This document shows, piece after piece, positions 44,392 to 62,200 of a stretch of DNA of 64,000 nt. The DNA comes from Lota lota. Taxonomy: Eukaryota; Chordata; Actinopteri; Gadiformes; Lotidae. Position 1 is the stretch's first letter, and each line of letters opens with the position of its first letter. The translations under genes were made by a program, and so were the position numbers. The DNA lies in assembly GCA_026745465.1 (NCBI GenBank), contig JACYXH010000175.1, positions 4,307,501-4,371,500 of the forward strand. The letters are read 5' to 3'. A model generated the notes under the pieces. That model worked only from the letters and a program-made list of their open reading frames with translations, had not been told where the DNA came from and did no database searches.

Positions 44392-46370
44392 ATGAGAAAC
44401 GGTTCCAAGCGGAAAGAAGAGATCCATCTCGTCAACGGAGGTGTGAAGCAGTCCACATGGGGCAAAGCCTTCAACAGTCATGCTGTTTGGGAGGAGAAGG
44501 TAAGCAGATGGCCTCAGATGGCTAGTCTACAAGGACTGTAGTCTAGTAGTATAGTTTGCAAGTCTTAAAGCGAATAATTGCCATTTAGTTTAATCTAGTT
44601 GCTCGTTGGTATCGAACGATTGGAAACGATATTCCCCCTAGCGTTGACCTTAGCAGGATAACAGTGTACACACCTTACACTTGCTGGGAATTGCCAACTC
44701 TTTTCCCACGCTAGCGTTTGACCCACAATTTAAAAATTACAAACCAAAACGGCTGCGCGTTTTTAACCGTCGTTTTACCCACAAAGGGTTATTTTGTCCT
44801 ATTCTTTGCATACATATGAATGTCATTCATTAAAATCCCATTGGTCAAGTATGGAAATGCATGCATATCTCAACATTAATCTTGACCATCTTTTCTTAAA
44901 CAGGATGAATTTTTAGATGTCATTTATTGGATCAGGCAAATAATTGCAATAATCCTTGGTGTGGTATGGGGTGTCGCGCCACTGAAAGGATTCTTGGGAA
45001 TAGCCATGTAAGTATTGAACGTTACCTTTTATTATTGTTTCAGCTGACAAATAAGTACCTTTTTCCCATGTAATGGCATGGCAACAAATAGCCTAGTTAG
45101 TAAATTGTGCATCAGGTTTAGCACTATTTGTAAGTACTGTCAAATTATGGCATTTGGGTAATCCTATAGTTTCTTTTTCTCAGATTCTGCATCATCAATG
45201 CTGGCGTCCTCTATGTGTACTTCAGTAGTTTCCAGCAGATTGACGAGGAGGAGTATGGGGGCACATGGGAACTCACTAAAGAAGGCTTCATGACATCTTT
45301 TGCTTTATTTCTGGTAAAGATTCTCAACTCTTTATGCAAACAATTGGGCATTTTACATAATCAAGTGAACATGCAGTATAAATCATGTTTAAGCAATGGC
45401 TTACAATTGTAAATGGTTTATGTGGATAAAATATCCGATATATTTTTTTGTAATATGCCAGTTTTCTGGCTTTAAGGTGTTCATTCTCCATCCAACTATT
45501 TGCATGTTACACTTCCCCTATCGCTCTCTCTAATGCTGGCATGCACACAATGTATAGTCCTCCTTCATAACTTTTCAACTGACTAGATGTAATGCAGTTT
45601 TATGGGCTTCTGTTTAGGGCAACACTATTATATCAATTTCTTAAATATAATACCTCTTTCATGCCTCCTTAATTTAACAACATTTGACTCATTACAATTA
45701 ATTGTTCACTGCACAAAAGGACAAAACAATGGAAACCAGTTTTAGTAATGCTGATAGGATTCATGCTTTATTTTTCTCGATCATTGATAACAATAGCTTT
45801 AGCAAATCCAATCATTTTACCTTTTTTTTTGGACAAAAATAATAAGGCATCTTAAAGGCTTCCCATCATAATTGATTTAGACTACAAAATGGGAAAGTCC
45901 ATATCTTTAATCCATGACTATATAATGCCACTCAAGGCGATGAACGCCTCTAGTCTCAAATCAGACTATCAATATCATGGATGTTATACTTGTTGGCGCT
46001 AAATAATTTCATACACAAATATATATAACTGCCCAACAGTTAATTGGATAGCCTAATTATTTGCATTCTGTTTAAGGACATGTTTGGAAATATACTAAAC
46101 TCAAGAGGAAATATAATGGCCAATCACATTCCACAGATTATATGAGACAATGAAATGTATGCATTTTCACCATGTCAGTTAGCATTTTGTAAAAGTATGC
46201 CAATTGTGGTTCTGAACCCCCTAGAGTTGAGCGTTATGTAGCTCACACACTGACCCAGCATAGTACACCCCCCCCCCCCCCAACCATCATACTCATCTTG
46301 ATTGTATTCAATGTTCTTCTTTTCCCAGGTGGTCTGGATAATATTTTACACAGCACTTCATTATGAATGA
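44392..46370 (+). CDS. rab5if: RAB5-interacting factor (C20orf24/RCAF1 family), complete
   Basis: Four exons: 44392-44499, 44904-45007, 45184-45313 and 46329-46370. They total 384 nt and give 127 residues, TGA at 46368-46370. The N-terminus contains LVNGGVKQSTWGKAFNSHAV, then DEFLDVIYWIRQIIAIILGV with a first hydrophobic segment, a second at IFCIINAGVLYVYF, the signature QIDEEEYGGTWELTKEGFMT, and a terminal helix VVWIIFYTALHYE. This matches human RAB5IF closely. The family is reported to interact with RAB5 and to act at the ER in membrane-protein biogenesis. I took ATG 44392 rather than the upstream in-frame TTG. Poly(A) signal AATAAA lies at 47034-47039. Confidence 0.95.
45314..46328 (+). 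other. rab5if: rab5if intron 3
   Basis: About 1 kb of AT-rich sequence with no exon or repeat recognised, apart from a 14-base C run at 46268-46281 before the last exon. Confidence 0.75.
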
Positions 46371-47039
46371 GAGGAGACCGCCAGGGGGAATTCATTCAAA
46401 CAAACATTTCAATTGAAGGAAAAATGTCAAGACACAGCATAAAAGTACACGGTGGGAGAGCGGTAACAGTCTGCAGCAGGACCTCGTCCTTGAGCAGTGA
46501 GCAGCTCCTTTTGAGAACATCATTACTAAATACATAACAATACGTCTTAACAGTCAGGTGCCTTTCAGGTACCTCTGTATCTCTTCTAAAATATGTTTTA
46601 CTTTATCCAACTGATGACGTTATGATCCATTAAGAAACACTATTTAACTTTGACGCAGTGGGGAAAGCTACTGCAATTCCATGCTGGAACATTGATGTTA
46701 TGAAATATTTTAATTGATGTTATGAAATGATGTCATCATTGGTCATTGGTAAAACAATGTAAGCACCACATGTCAGTCTTTGAGAGTTTAATGCAACAGT
46801 ACATTTTTGTGATAACAAAGTAATACATTCATGTTTTTGTTATTCCTTTTCAAGATTATTCAGCTTTATTTGCCCCTTTACCTAACATGTGATTTGTACA
46901 CAAAAATCTAACTTTAAATTTGGCTGATCAAAATCAATTAGTCCAGACCTAACAGTTCTGATGCTGCCACACTAGGAGACTGCGTAAGAAACGAAACAAA
47001 ATATGCATGTATCGAAGGCCATAAAGTCCACGGAATAAA
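46371..47039 (+). other. rab5if: rab5if 3' UTR
   Basis: AT-rich non-coding sequence from the stop to AATAAA at 47034-47039. The remaining 650 bp to the dhx35 promoter shows nothing recognisable. Confidence 0.55.
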
Positions 47040-47682
47040 GCTTAAACTGTTATATGCACTGCCATGATTTGCTACTAGTATGTATGGTGTCATTTGTCTT
47101 GGATCGATTGTAAGTAGTGGATATAATTAATTTAAGTTTTTGTTTTTGTTTTTTCACGTGTAGCTTCCTGATCAGGTCTTACTTAATGTTTAGAAATTAA
47201 TTTAAACACCCTTATTTGTTTTTACCAATGTCCCATTTTGTTAAAGTCCATATTATGTCATGCTGTTTTTTTCTATGTATTAGTTATATCTCAACTGATG
47301 TAACAGACCGCTCAGTATTTTATAGTGAATACATTTTAAAGACAGCCGTTGCAAGGTGACTAATGATAGAGTAGGTACATCATGGAGGGTTTTTGCGAGG
47401 ATTGTATTTTCTGACTGGGCTCTTTTGAAAAATCACAATAAAGTTGGCTTTGTAGCCTCCATTTTCCAGGAGATTGTCTGATTGTGTATTCGTTTGAATT
47501 AACCATAGACCGTAGTAGGCCAAGTATTTTGAAAGATGACTTAAGTGTCGGTTGTTGAACAATATTTGCCATTTGAAAAAGTAAAATGACCAAGCATGAT
47601 TGTGATATTTTTTTAGCTCACTCAGAATAAAGTTGCGTACCAAGTCTTGTGGTGACATTCATAAATTCGAAGTCCCGACATG

Positions 47683-47727
47683 TGACGTCAACCGTCCGAT
47701 TGAGAAATATGTGACGTAGAACCCAAA

Positions 47728-47736
<9 letters not shown>
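47683..47736 (+). promoter_or_regulatory. dhx35: dhx35 core promoter elements: CRE, half-CRE, YY1
   Basis: A full palindromic CRE TGACGTCA lies at 47683-47690, a second TGACGTA at 47712-47718, and AAAATGGCGAC overlaps the start codon (YY1-type). The close spacing suggests a very short 5' UTR. Function is inferred from motif match and position. Confidence 0.5.
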
Positions 47737-53840
<6,104 letters not shown>

Positions 53841-55755
53841 GACCTACCCAGATCAGCAATGAAGACCACAGTTATCCCCACAGTTAAAGCACCACTGTGC
53901 CCCAATCCATCTTCCTGTTTATATATACATGTAATGTAACTTCTTGTTCATCTGCACAGTCACGCCCCTCCACAAAGGAGGCCCTATTTGGCCATGCTAG
54001 ATCGGACACTGGTGATTTGCTTACGTTTGTAAGCTATTTTGTTTTTTAGGATTTTTTTGCCTAGGAGCTAGCGCAATGTCTGATTGTAATTTGGTTGGTT
54101 GTTGGATGTGGCAGGAGTTCAGGATGTGCCTTACTTGTGTCCTTTCAGATGTGGTCAGATAGTGGCGACCCAACATACCTGTACATAGTAAGAAGTGTGT
54201 TCAATGACAGCTCTGTAAGAGACTGACCTGTTCCCTAGAGCTTGGCGTCTTTGTTTCATAAAGCTGTATATTTTCCTGTTGCAGTGCAGCACAAAAATGA
54301 AGGACATTAGATTGTTTGGATTTTCTACTTTTGAGGGAGTTATTTTTTATTATCTTTCCGCATAGACTGGGTGCCTTTCTGTTTTATTTTTGTTTGTTTG
54401 TTTTTGTTTGCGATGCAGAGCAAATCTTCATTTTCAAATTTTGGAAGCTTATCATCTTTAATTTGATTGTCTCTTAATAACACATTAATGTTTCTTGCTG
54501 TGGCTGGAAATGTTTTAGAATTTGTGTGATGACCCCAGATTGAATGACAAATGTGAATGACTCGTTTTCCTTCGGACTACTGTTTTCCAACTGTTGTCAG
54601 TGTACAACTGGCTAGCTCAATCAAAGTAGCCTTGATACCACACTGTGCCAATTTTTTATCAACCATATTTCACTTTCTATTTTCAAATGGAATGTGAAAG
54701 TAAAACTTCAGCGTTTGAATTACGAAACTGTGAATTCAAAAACCAAAATTAAGTGCCATTTGTTCCTGTGCTTGCATCCATTTACACATTCATAGAAAAG
54801 CATCAGAAAGAAAGTAGCATTTATGTTTTTGTCACCTCTTGCTGTATTGTTTATTTTCAAGTCTCACTTCAAATACATTTTGCATTTCCATTCGTGTTGT
54901 CAGGTTTGATGACAACATTTTTGATTAAAACATTTCTTGCTATCCGTCCATGCATCCATCTTTTTTAAACTGGTTCCCCAGTTTTGGTTACGGTGGCAAT
55001 AGGGCAGGTACAGCCGCAGTCCAGGTGCCTGTTTCCCCCGGCAACTTCCTGTAGCTCCTCCAGGGAGATCCCTAGTTGTTCCCAGGCAGGCTGGGAGATA
55101 ATACCCTCTAGGGTATCCTGGGTTTACCACGGGGGTCTACTCCCAGTTGGCAATGGGTGGTCCAATAGGAGGTGCCCAGGAGGCATCCATATGCCCAAAC
55201 CACCGCATGTTTAGTTATTTATCTTTTTTATTTTTTTTAAGGCCTACCTTTCTTTATCTTTTATCCTTATGTTTTTAAAAAATATATATTTTCAATTGAA
55301 ATGTTGGTCTTAGGGATTGAAAGCAATCAGTGAGCAAGAAAATAATGTTTTTTGTTTTGTTACATTTGGTTCAAAAAAGTGAAGTTGTCAAGTAAACTGT
55401 CCATAACGTTATGAACTCATGCCTGCATGATTTTCTTAGATGACGTATTCTTGAAATAACTAGATCAAGTGAGACCGTTAACCATTTAAGGGCAACACTA
55501 ATTAGTACAAACAATATTTGATCTGATTAGATAAGTAGAAACCTGAGGAATTACTGCATGTGATATATAGTAATATATTGGAAATCAGTGTATAGATTAA
55601 TCACATATAGCGGTCGTGTACAATGATTCATTTACCCTTGTGCTGGTACTCTGAATCTGTATGCAGCCAAACTATAACGTTTAAAACCATGTAGTTGTTT
55701 AACTATTACAAATCACTCTGTTCCCTATCATCTCTTGAATACATCATCAAATAAA
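53841..55755 (+). other. dhx35: dhx35 3' UTR and downstream sequence
   Basis: No coding exon. AATAAA at 55750-55755 is a possible distal end signal, and nearer weak signals cannot be excluded. A LINE tail fragment lies within this stretch. Confidence 0.4.
54970..55205 (-). mobile_element. LINE 3'-end fragment, L2/Rex1-type
   Basis: On the minus strand it encodes remnants such as PGYPRGYYLPACLGTTRDLPGG, in the layout of the C-terminal DYISRLAWERLGVPPEELEE block common to fish L2/Rex1-like LINEs. On the plus strand it shows the familiar GCCCAGGAGGCATCC text. Only the terminal part is present, as usual for 5'-truncated LINEs. The family name is from memory of the pattern. Confidence 0.55.
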
Positions 55756-56106
55756 GTCGTATGTCCATGCTCTGAGGTGTGCCCATGTCTTTGGTCTGCC
55801 TGTTGATGCTTTGACTGTTGTTTGCATGCAGTACATTACTTATCCAGGGGGTGTCATTGTTGGACTTTGCAAGAAAGGGAAGAAACGTTACCGACGAGGA
55901 TAATGTAAAAGTTTAAATATTCTAGTCTAAATCAGTCTTATAATTATGTATTCTAGACTCCATTGAGGCGCTTTCTCCTAGGTATGTATTTCGCCGTTTA
56001 CATATATTTAGACATGAACATAATGTTGATGAAGTCGTCATATTTGTATGGTTGGCTTTATCTCCAATGAACGGGGATCAAGAGCGGGTTCCGGATGACC
56101 AGGCAC
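55477..56106 (+). repeat. duplicated block, copy 1 (split)
   Basis: 55477-55550 and 55924-56106 match 57736-57808 and 57808-57990 respectively at high identity. In copy 1 the two parts are separated by about 373 bp absent from copy 2. Shared words include TTGATCTGATTAGATAAGTA and CTCCATTGAGGCGCTTTCTC. Confidence 0.9.
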
Positions 56107-57621
56107 GCTGCTTGATTACCACAGCTGTGTGTCAAATGTGGTCAATCGCTATTATTCATCAAACATTTTCTTTTAATTAATTTGATTTAATTAATCAACT
56201 TTTGCAAGGAAAACTTGATTCTGAAGGGGTCATCCGCTCTACAGAAAATAAGGCATACCGAAAATACCTTCAGCTATAGATCCTATTTCCTTGAATTCCA
56301 AAACAAGACAACTTTGCGTTACACCACGTGGGTCGAACACTAACCAGGAAGTACGTTTATTTACTCGTTATTGGTCAACGTTTTCATTGTTGCATGTTCA
56401 CGTTGTGGGGCCCAGCAGCAATATTTTTAAATTGTAAATTGCAACTCTCAGGTATTTTCAACCTCAAACCAACAAAGCAAACAAACTTTCTCAACTATGG
56501 ACACATAGCTGCTGTGTAAAACCAACACAAACTGTTTCACATGATGTTAGCAGTAGTTTAAACAATGCCTGTTGATTCAGGTGGTGTACAATATGAATTT
56601 AAACCAACATGGCCTATTAGCATTTATGTTACTACGGTGACAAATAAATGAGGAGCAAAATAAAAAAATATAAATATGTTACTACTGGATTCAATCTAAT
56701 GTCCAGTGGAGGTCCTAAATGTGATGATCTGTGTTAATCCAGTACACAGTCTCACGCCATAACCATGTAGTTGTTATTGTTCAAGCAATGCATTATAATG
56801 ATCTTCTTAAAAACGCTTTTTGAAATCGGAAAGCAGATACAGCAAGGCCTACATTTCAAATTTACCACACATTCCAACTCTTGTTGATGTAATTTTCCTT
56901 ATTTAAAAACATTGCATTGTACATTGCAAATAAATACACAAATCATGCTGATGTACTACACACCAAAGGGCAATGCTTTCAGTGCTCGCCATTGATATTT
57001 TATTATTGCTATTACAGGATCCATTGGAAACATAGCATGTTGAAGCCCAGCTGTCGACGATCCAGTCAACTGAACCCGAGAGGAGGTTTGACCTGAGTGA
57101 GTCCAAATATCAGTATCACCTATATGGAAGTATAAGACAATATAAATGAAATGTCTGCATGTGTTTTTGTGTTCCACTCAGTTGGCCATTATGGCTTTGC
57201 AACGATAGCCATGATACCAGGCATGACAGCCGGATGTATCAGTGATTAATAGTGGGCATGTGATTTGGACGAGGCAGCAATTTGAACAGGTTGTGTGTAT
57301 GAGGTTGACTGTTTCCCTTTGTGTTTCAGCGCTTCAAAAAAATCATTGACATGTTCCATCTAATTTAAGGAATGTTTAACAGTTTTTGGTGGTTTAATGG
57401 GAAAGGAAGTCATGTGTGAATTGTAATTACCCCCTGTTCAAAGTTTATACGTGTTTTGAAAGAAAACAAACTGGTTAATTTTTCTCTCCTTGGTGACTAT
57501 TCAAGTGTTAAGTGTTAAGGCTGACAGTTTTAAATGGTCTAGGCTGGTTCTTTTAAAACACTGGTATAGTTCTGTGAGTCCACGTGTAATGTTAAGCAAC
57601 ATTGATAAGACCTGAAGAAAG
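56107..57621. other. intergenic, nothing recognised
   Basis: AT-rich sequence between the two duplicated blocks. No exon, RNA gene or repeat family could be supported. Confidence 0.7.
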
Positions 57622-58111
57622 TTAAAATGTTCTCGTTGGGACATTTTGTTCCAAAAACAATCAAACATTCAAATATCTGGCCACCTTCTTTGACCAAATA
57701 TTAACCAAATGTATTAGCACAAGACTGTTGCAAGTTGTTAAATTGAAGGATAACACTAATTATTACAAAATGTATTTGATCTGATTAGATAAGTAGAACC
57801 CTGAGGAAGTCTAAATCAGTCTTATAATTATGTATTCTAGACTCCATTGAGGCGCTTTCTCCTAGGTATGTATTTCGCCGTTGACATAAATTTAGACATG
57901 AACATAATGTTGATGAAGTCGTCATATTTGTATAGTAGGCTATATCTCCAATGAACGGGGGTCAAGAGCGGGTTCCAGGTGACCAGGCACATTTTTGTTC
58001 TCGTAAAATGTACTCGTTGGGACATTTTGTTCCAAAAACAATCAAACATATCTGGCCACCTTCTTTGACCAAATATTAACCAAATGTATTAGCACAAGAC
58101 TGTTGCAAGTT
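57622..58111 (+). repeat. duplicated block, copy 2, flanked by a direct repeat of about 110 bp
   Basis: 57622-57736 and 58003-58111 are near-identical direct repeats (for example CTCGTTGGGACATTTTGTTC, and TTTGACCAAATATTAACCAA). Between them lies copy 2 of the block found at 55.48-56.11 kb. The second flank lacks about six bases relative to the first. Confidence 0.92.
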
Positions 58112-58538
58112 CAAAATAAGTAACTTAACATACAGGCAAATAGCACAGAATGTTTCAAAATTAAAGCTTACTATATTATACCTGAAATTGACAGTAAAAA
58201 ACATTTTGGTTATGGCACGATCATTAGTCATGTGGATAATGATGATCAAGAAGGTACAGCCATTCATAGTTAATTTCAGTCAGCTCAAACAGTTTAATGA
58301 GATGACCAAATTGGATTCCTAAAGAGCAACATTTAAGACAAAAAAGGTAAAAAACCTGAATGCAATTGTATTCGATATCCATAACATCAGACCACCTCTA
58401 GCCTCATAAATCCAAATCAATATCATATATATGAACAGCAGCTCTAAAAAACAAAAAGCCTCATCACATTCATGACACAGCGAATGGATGTGAATTAATA
58501 TCATTCCATGAAAACAGGATACAGCTTGGCTGAAAATA

Positions 58539-58564
58539 CCCCCCCCCCCCCCCCCCCCCCCCCC
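58539..58564 (+). repeat. poly-C tract (26 C)
   Basis: C homopolymer followed by CCACCACC, about 220 bp before a GC-rich island. Confidence 0.95.
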
Positions 58565-58779
58565 ACCACCAAAGAAAATTCAAGCATGGAGTGATTTTTA
58601 CATTTGCTAGGTAGGATGCAATCAGTAGTCTGGAATTGCAGGGGCCTCCCCGGGTGACAAATTGAAAGTGTCTCGACCTAGTTTATAGCCCTGATCAGGT
58701 CAAACGAAAAATATTGGAGGTCCGGGTGAGGAGACAGGCCCGCCTGGTGCAGATAAATGGACTGATCATTTCTTATTGA

Positions 58780-59280
58780 GAAACAATTCCTAAAAGGTAG
58801 TTTACTGTGTGACTGGGAAAGCGCCCGGCGGCGAACAGAACCCGCGCCCACTGCTCCCCTCCCTGACCCTTCCTCCACCGCCGGAATTAAATGGATAGAG
58901 AGAACGCGCCTTTCTGATGGCACTCCTCCGCCGTAGAGACACTCCATTTGTTATGAAGTAGGGGTCCTGATGAAGTGTAGGGAGCGCCTCTTCCCTCCAC
59001 CCAACCCCCCACCCCCCACCCCCCAAGCCCCTCCACTTTCTTCCCTTCCCTTCTTTTTCAGGCACTACAAGGCCAGACTTCAGTCTGCTTCACGTGAAAT
59101 GGATGGAAGGAGCCGATTGAATTTTACACTCGCCTGCTCGTGATTTATGTGTTGGGTGTGAGGCGCGCTCGGCGGTGAAGCTCCGCTAACACTAGCTGGT
59201 GCTCTAGCTCCTCTCTAGTCGTGGCGGTTGATACAGACCTGGTACAGATGCGCTTGGTAAAGGCGGGATGTCTTTTTAGT
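58780..59280 (+). promoter_or_regulatory. GC-rich island, candidate promoter/first exon of a downstream gene
   Basis: The only clear CpG-containing island in the last 10 kb, with CGCCCGGCGGCG, CCGCCGG and GGCGCGCTCGGCGG. A donor-like GCTTG|GTAAAG ends near 59257, which would fit a non-coding plus-strand first exon with its coding part beyond the window. The gene cannot be named from this sequence. Confidence 0.3.
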
Positions 59281-62200
59281 TTTTTCTTTGCTGTTTAAAA
59301 TGCTGGTTTCTTCTCACGGGGAGCTCCTGCACTCTAACTCCTCTCCGTTTGTGTTAATAGAAAATCTCTTCTCTCACCCACTCTCGTATCGTTACTTCAT
59401 GGTCTGTTCCTCAGCGGGCTTCCCGCTCTGTGTAACTTGGCAGTAAATGTCTGTTTATCACATAACCCACTGTTACAGTGCAGGAGTAGAGGACTAATAA
59501 AATATGTCACCTCATTTTAGTGGATTTCCTTACAGATGCTGTTTATATGCCTGTTTGTAGAGACCTGGACTTAGTTTTTTTGTGTTTTTTTGTATTTTCA
59601 TAATAGTTTTCAATGTTTTCTTTTGATCAGGTGGAAAGTCGTTAGTGTCTCTTTGTTTGGCTTTTGCTCCTCATTCATTCAGGCAACATTTTTTGTCCCA
59701 ACTTTAATGAAATAAAACAGATTGTTACAGTAATAAATTCATAGCATTTGACTTAATAGGGAGGGATAATGTCAGTCAATTTAAAGATTTGCTTTAGTTG
59801 ATATGGATGATCAGTTGACTATCAGCAATAACTGATACCTATATTTAGATAATATGTTTTAAATAATTTGAAAAACCTTAGGAATGTCTATCTTTCAGGA
59901 ATGTCATTCTCGTAACCTTTTCATCCAATTTTGAATTAGATATTACATTTGCACGGTGTCTTACACAGATACTCTATACTGCCTGCTGGAACTCCCAGTG
60001 CATGCTGCTCTCCTGTCCAGCCCCTGCTTTGATCATCAGGGCTACAAGTGATGATGGATGGAGCTGTCTCCTACCAGGTTGTCATAGCATCTGTTGCGTT
60101 GTGTGGACTATATTGTGCTCTGTGGATACTTGGCTACCCTTACATCCATGCTTGCGTGGACAGATATATAGTATAGGTGCTTGTATGCATGCTCGCACAT
60201 TGCAGGTTAGCCCAACAGTACATGGCACGCCATGAACGCTTAATGCCATGTCAAATCTTTCTTTTGGAAACTATGAGCAATTGTTGTTCAGTTATAGCAA
60301 GAACCTTCTACGAGAAACTTCAGATTTTTTTTAAATGATTGCCATGTTACAAATTATTTATGAACCATTGATGTGGCATTTGGATAATACTTCACTTATT
60401 CTCATTAAGAGCAAAGATGAAGTACACAGTGTCACGGTGCCCTGGCATGACTGACCTCACCATCAACAGAATGAGTGACTGTGGTTGAGAGGATAGCAAA
60501 ATGGCCGATATAGCGCCCTCCCCTACCGATGTAAGGGGAGGTAAGGCATTGAGGGAGGAGAAGAGAGGGAGACAAGCAGAGATAAAAACAATGGGAGAGT
60601 GACGAAGGAAGGAATGGTAGAGTGAGGGAGAAATCAATAGGAAATCAGTGTTTGGGAAGGACGTGCCGTTTATCAGGTGACATGGTTAAACAGTGTTAAG
60701 GCACTAAAAGTGAGAAAAATATGGTCTATCCCGATGTTGGTATTGATCACAGTGAAATTGGGCGGCAGAAGGCCGAAGCCACTAATAAAATAAGACGTAT
60801 CTGAGTGGGAATCAGCCAGGGATCGATGGGCACCGTGATCAAGGCCAAGAACATCTTCACCGGGATTTAAGCCCCTTCCACTGACCTGTGGCCCTGTTAC
60901 ACACCTTATACTGATCAAGGGTGGTGATGGAGGGGTGCAGGGAAGAAGAAAAGTAGTAGAGAACAATGTCCTAGCATATTGGCAGAACTTCAAGGATTGA
61001 GGCTTAAACCCAACCTTGCTTGTATAGACCAAGTGAATTACTTTTACAGAATTGGTTACTCTTTTACCAGGCTTATTTTTTTAGGTATAGTGTAGGTAAT
61101 AACAATTCTAAAAGCTACACTTGCTGTCTCTGCTAAAACGTAACATGTTTTTTTATTATACCGCATTGTTTCCTAAAGAGATTTCTTAAGGTTTTGCAAT
61201 AGTAATGGCACCAGAACAATGTCTCTCATTAATAAATTGCATTCTTAGAAATGAAGAATGAATTGTTTTCTGGAGAGCGACTGAAGCAACAGTGATCCAT
61301 TGGACTACCCAATGGACACCCATTCCTTTAATTTGACAGTTGTTTTCTGTATTTTTTAGTTTATCATAAACTGACGTGATAATGGTCCAGTTCTGTGTAA
61401 AATAACATTAATGTTCCTTGTCCCTTAACCGCTTTGACATTCTTCATTCCTCATTTGTCATCAATCTTTCAACGTGACACACTAGCCAATAATATTTGTA
61501 ATGACCACTGCACGGTCAAACTTTGTATTTCCTGCAAACTATTGCCCCAGGTTGGACTCTGAATCTTTCAGCGTGTTGATGATCTCAGAGCTTTACAATA
61601 CACTGGGACTACAGTCACGTTTCCTGTGTTAAGCAAAATACTCACCAACTGGTGTCATCCAGAGCCTAGAGACAGTGTTACAGGATAGTGGAGGGCGTGT
61701 TATGGTACATGTGCTGGGAAAAATCGCCATGTGGCAAGCATCTTCAGTTCCGAAAATTGTTGAATACATTTTCCATCATGCTGTTTTTTTTGTATAAATG
61801 GTGCTATTTCCTTAAGTCCCTTTAATGGATAGGTCCAGGGATGGTTCCAGATCCTTTGGTCAGCATGAAGTAACCTGAGCCATGGAAGCCTGTGAGGAAC
61901 ACAAGAGGACACTAATAATTCAGTGGCCAGAATAACTGTCAGCAAGGGACAATGTTTCTTAACTATTTTCTTTGCCTCTTCCTGCAGCATGTTTAAGGAA
62001 TTCCACAAGTAGGGGCGACTAGGGAGAGAGCAGGAGTGTGACAAATAGCAGCAGATCATGCAGAAAATGTGCGATGCTAAACATCACTTACTGCACATGG
62101 GAAAAATGTTGTGTTTGTGCAGTGTTTGCTGTCCAAGGAGTTGGGGTGGAAAAGTAAAGGAAATAAAAAAAGCAGAGGGTTGCTCTCACAGCTGGGGAGT

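Noticed and set aside
60700-61032. 119-residue minus-strand frame
   Set aside because: No homology or splice signals. It could overlap a conserved non-coding element but nothing in the sequence shows this.
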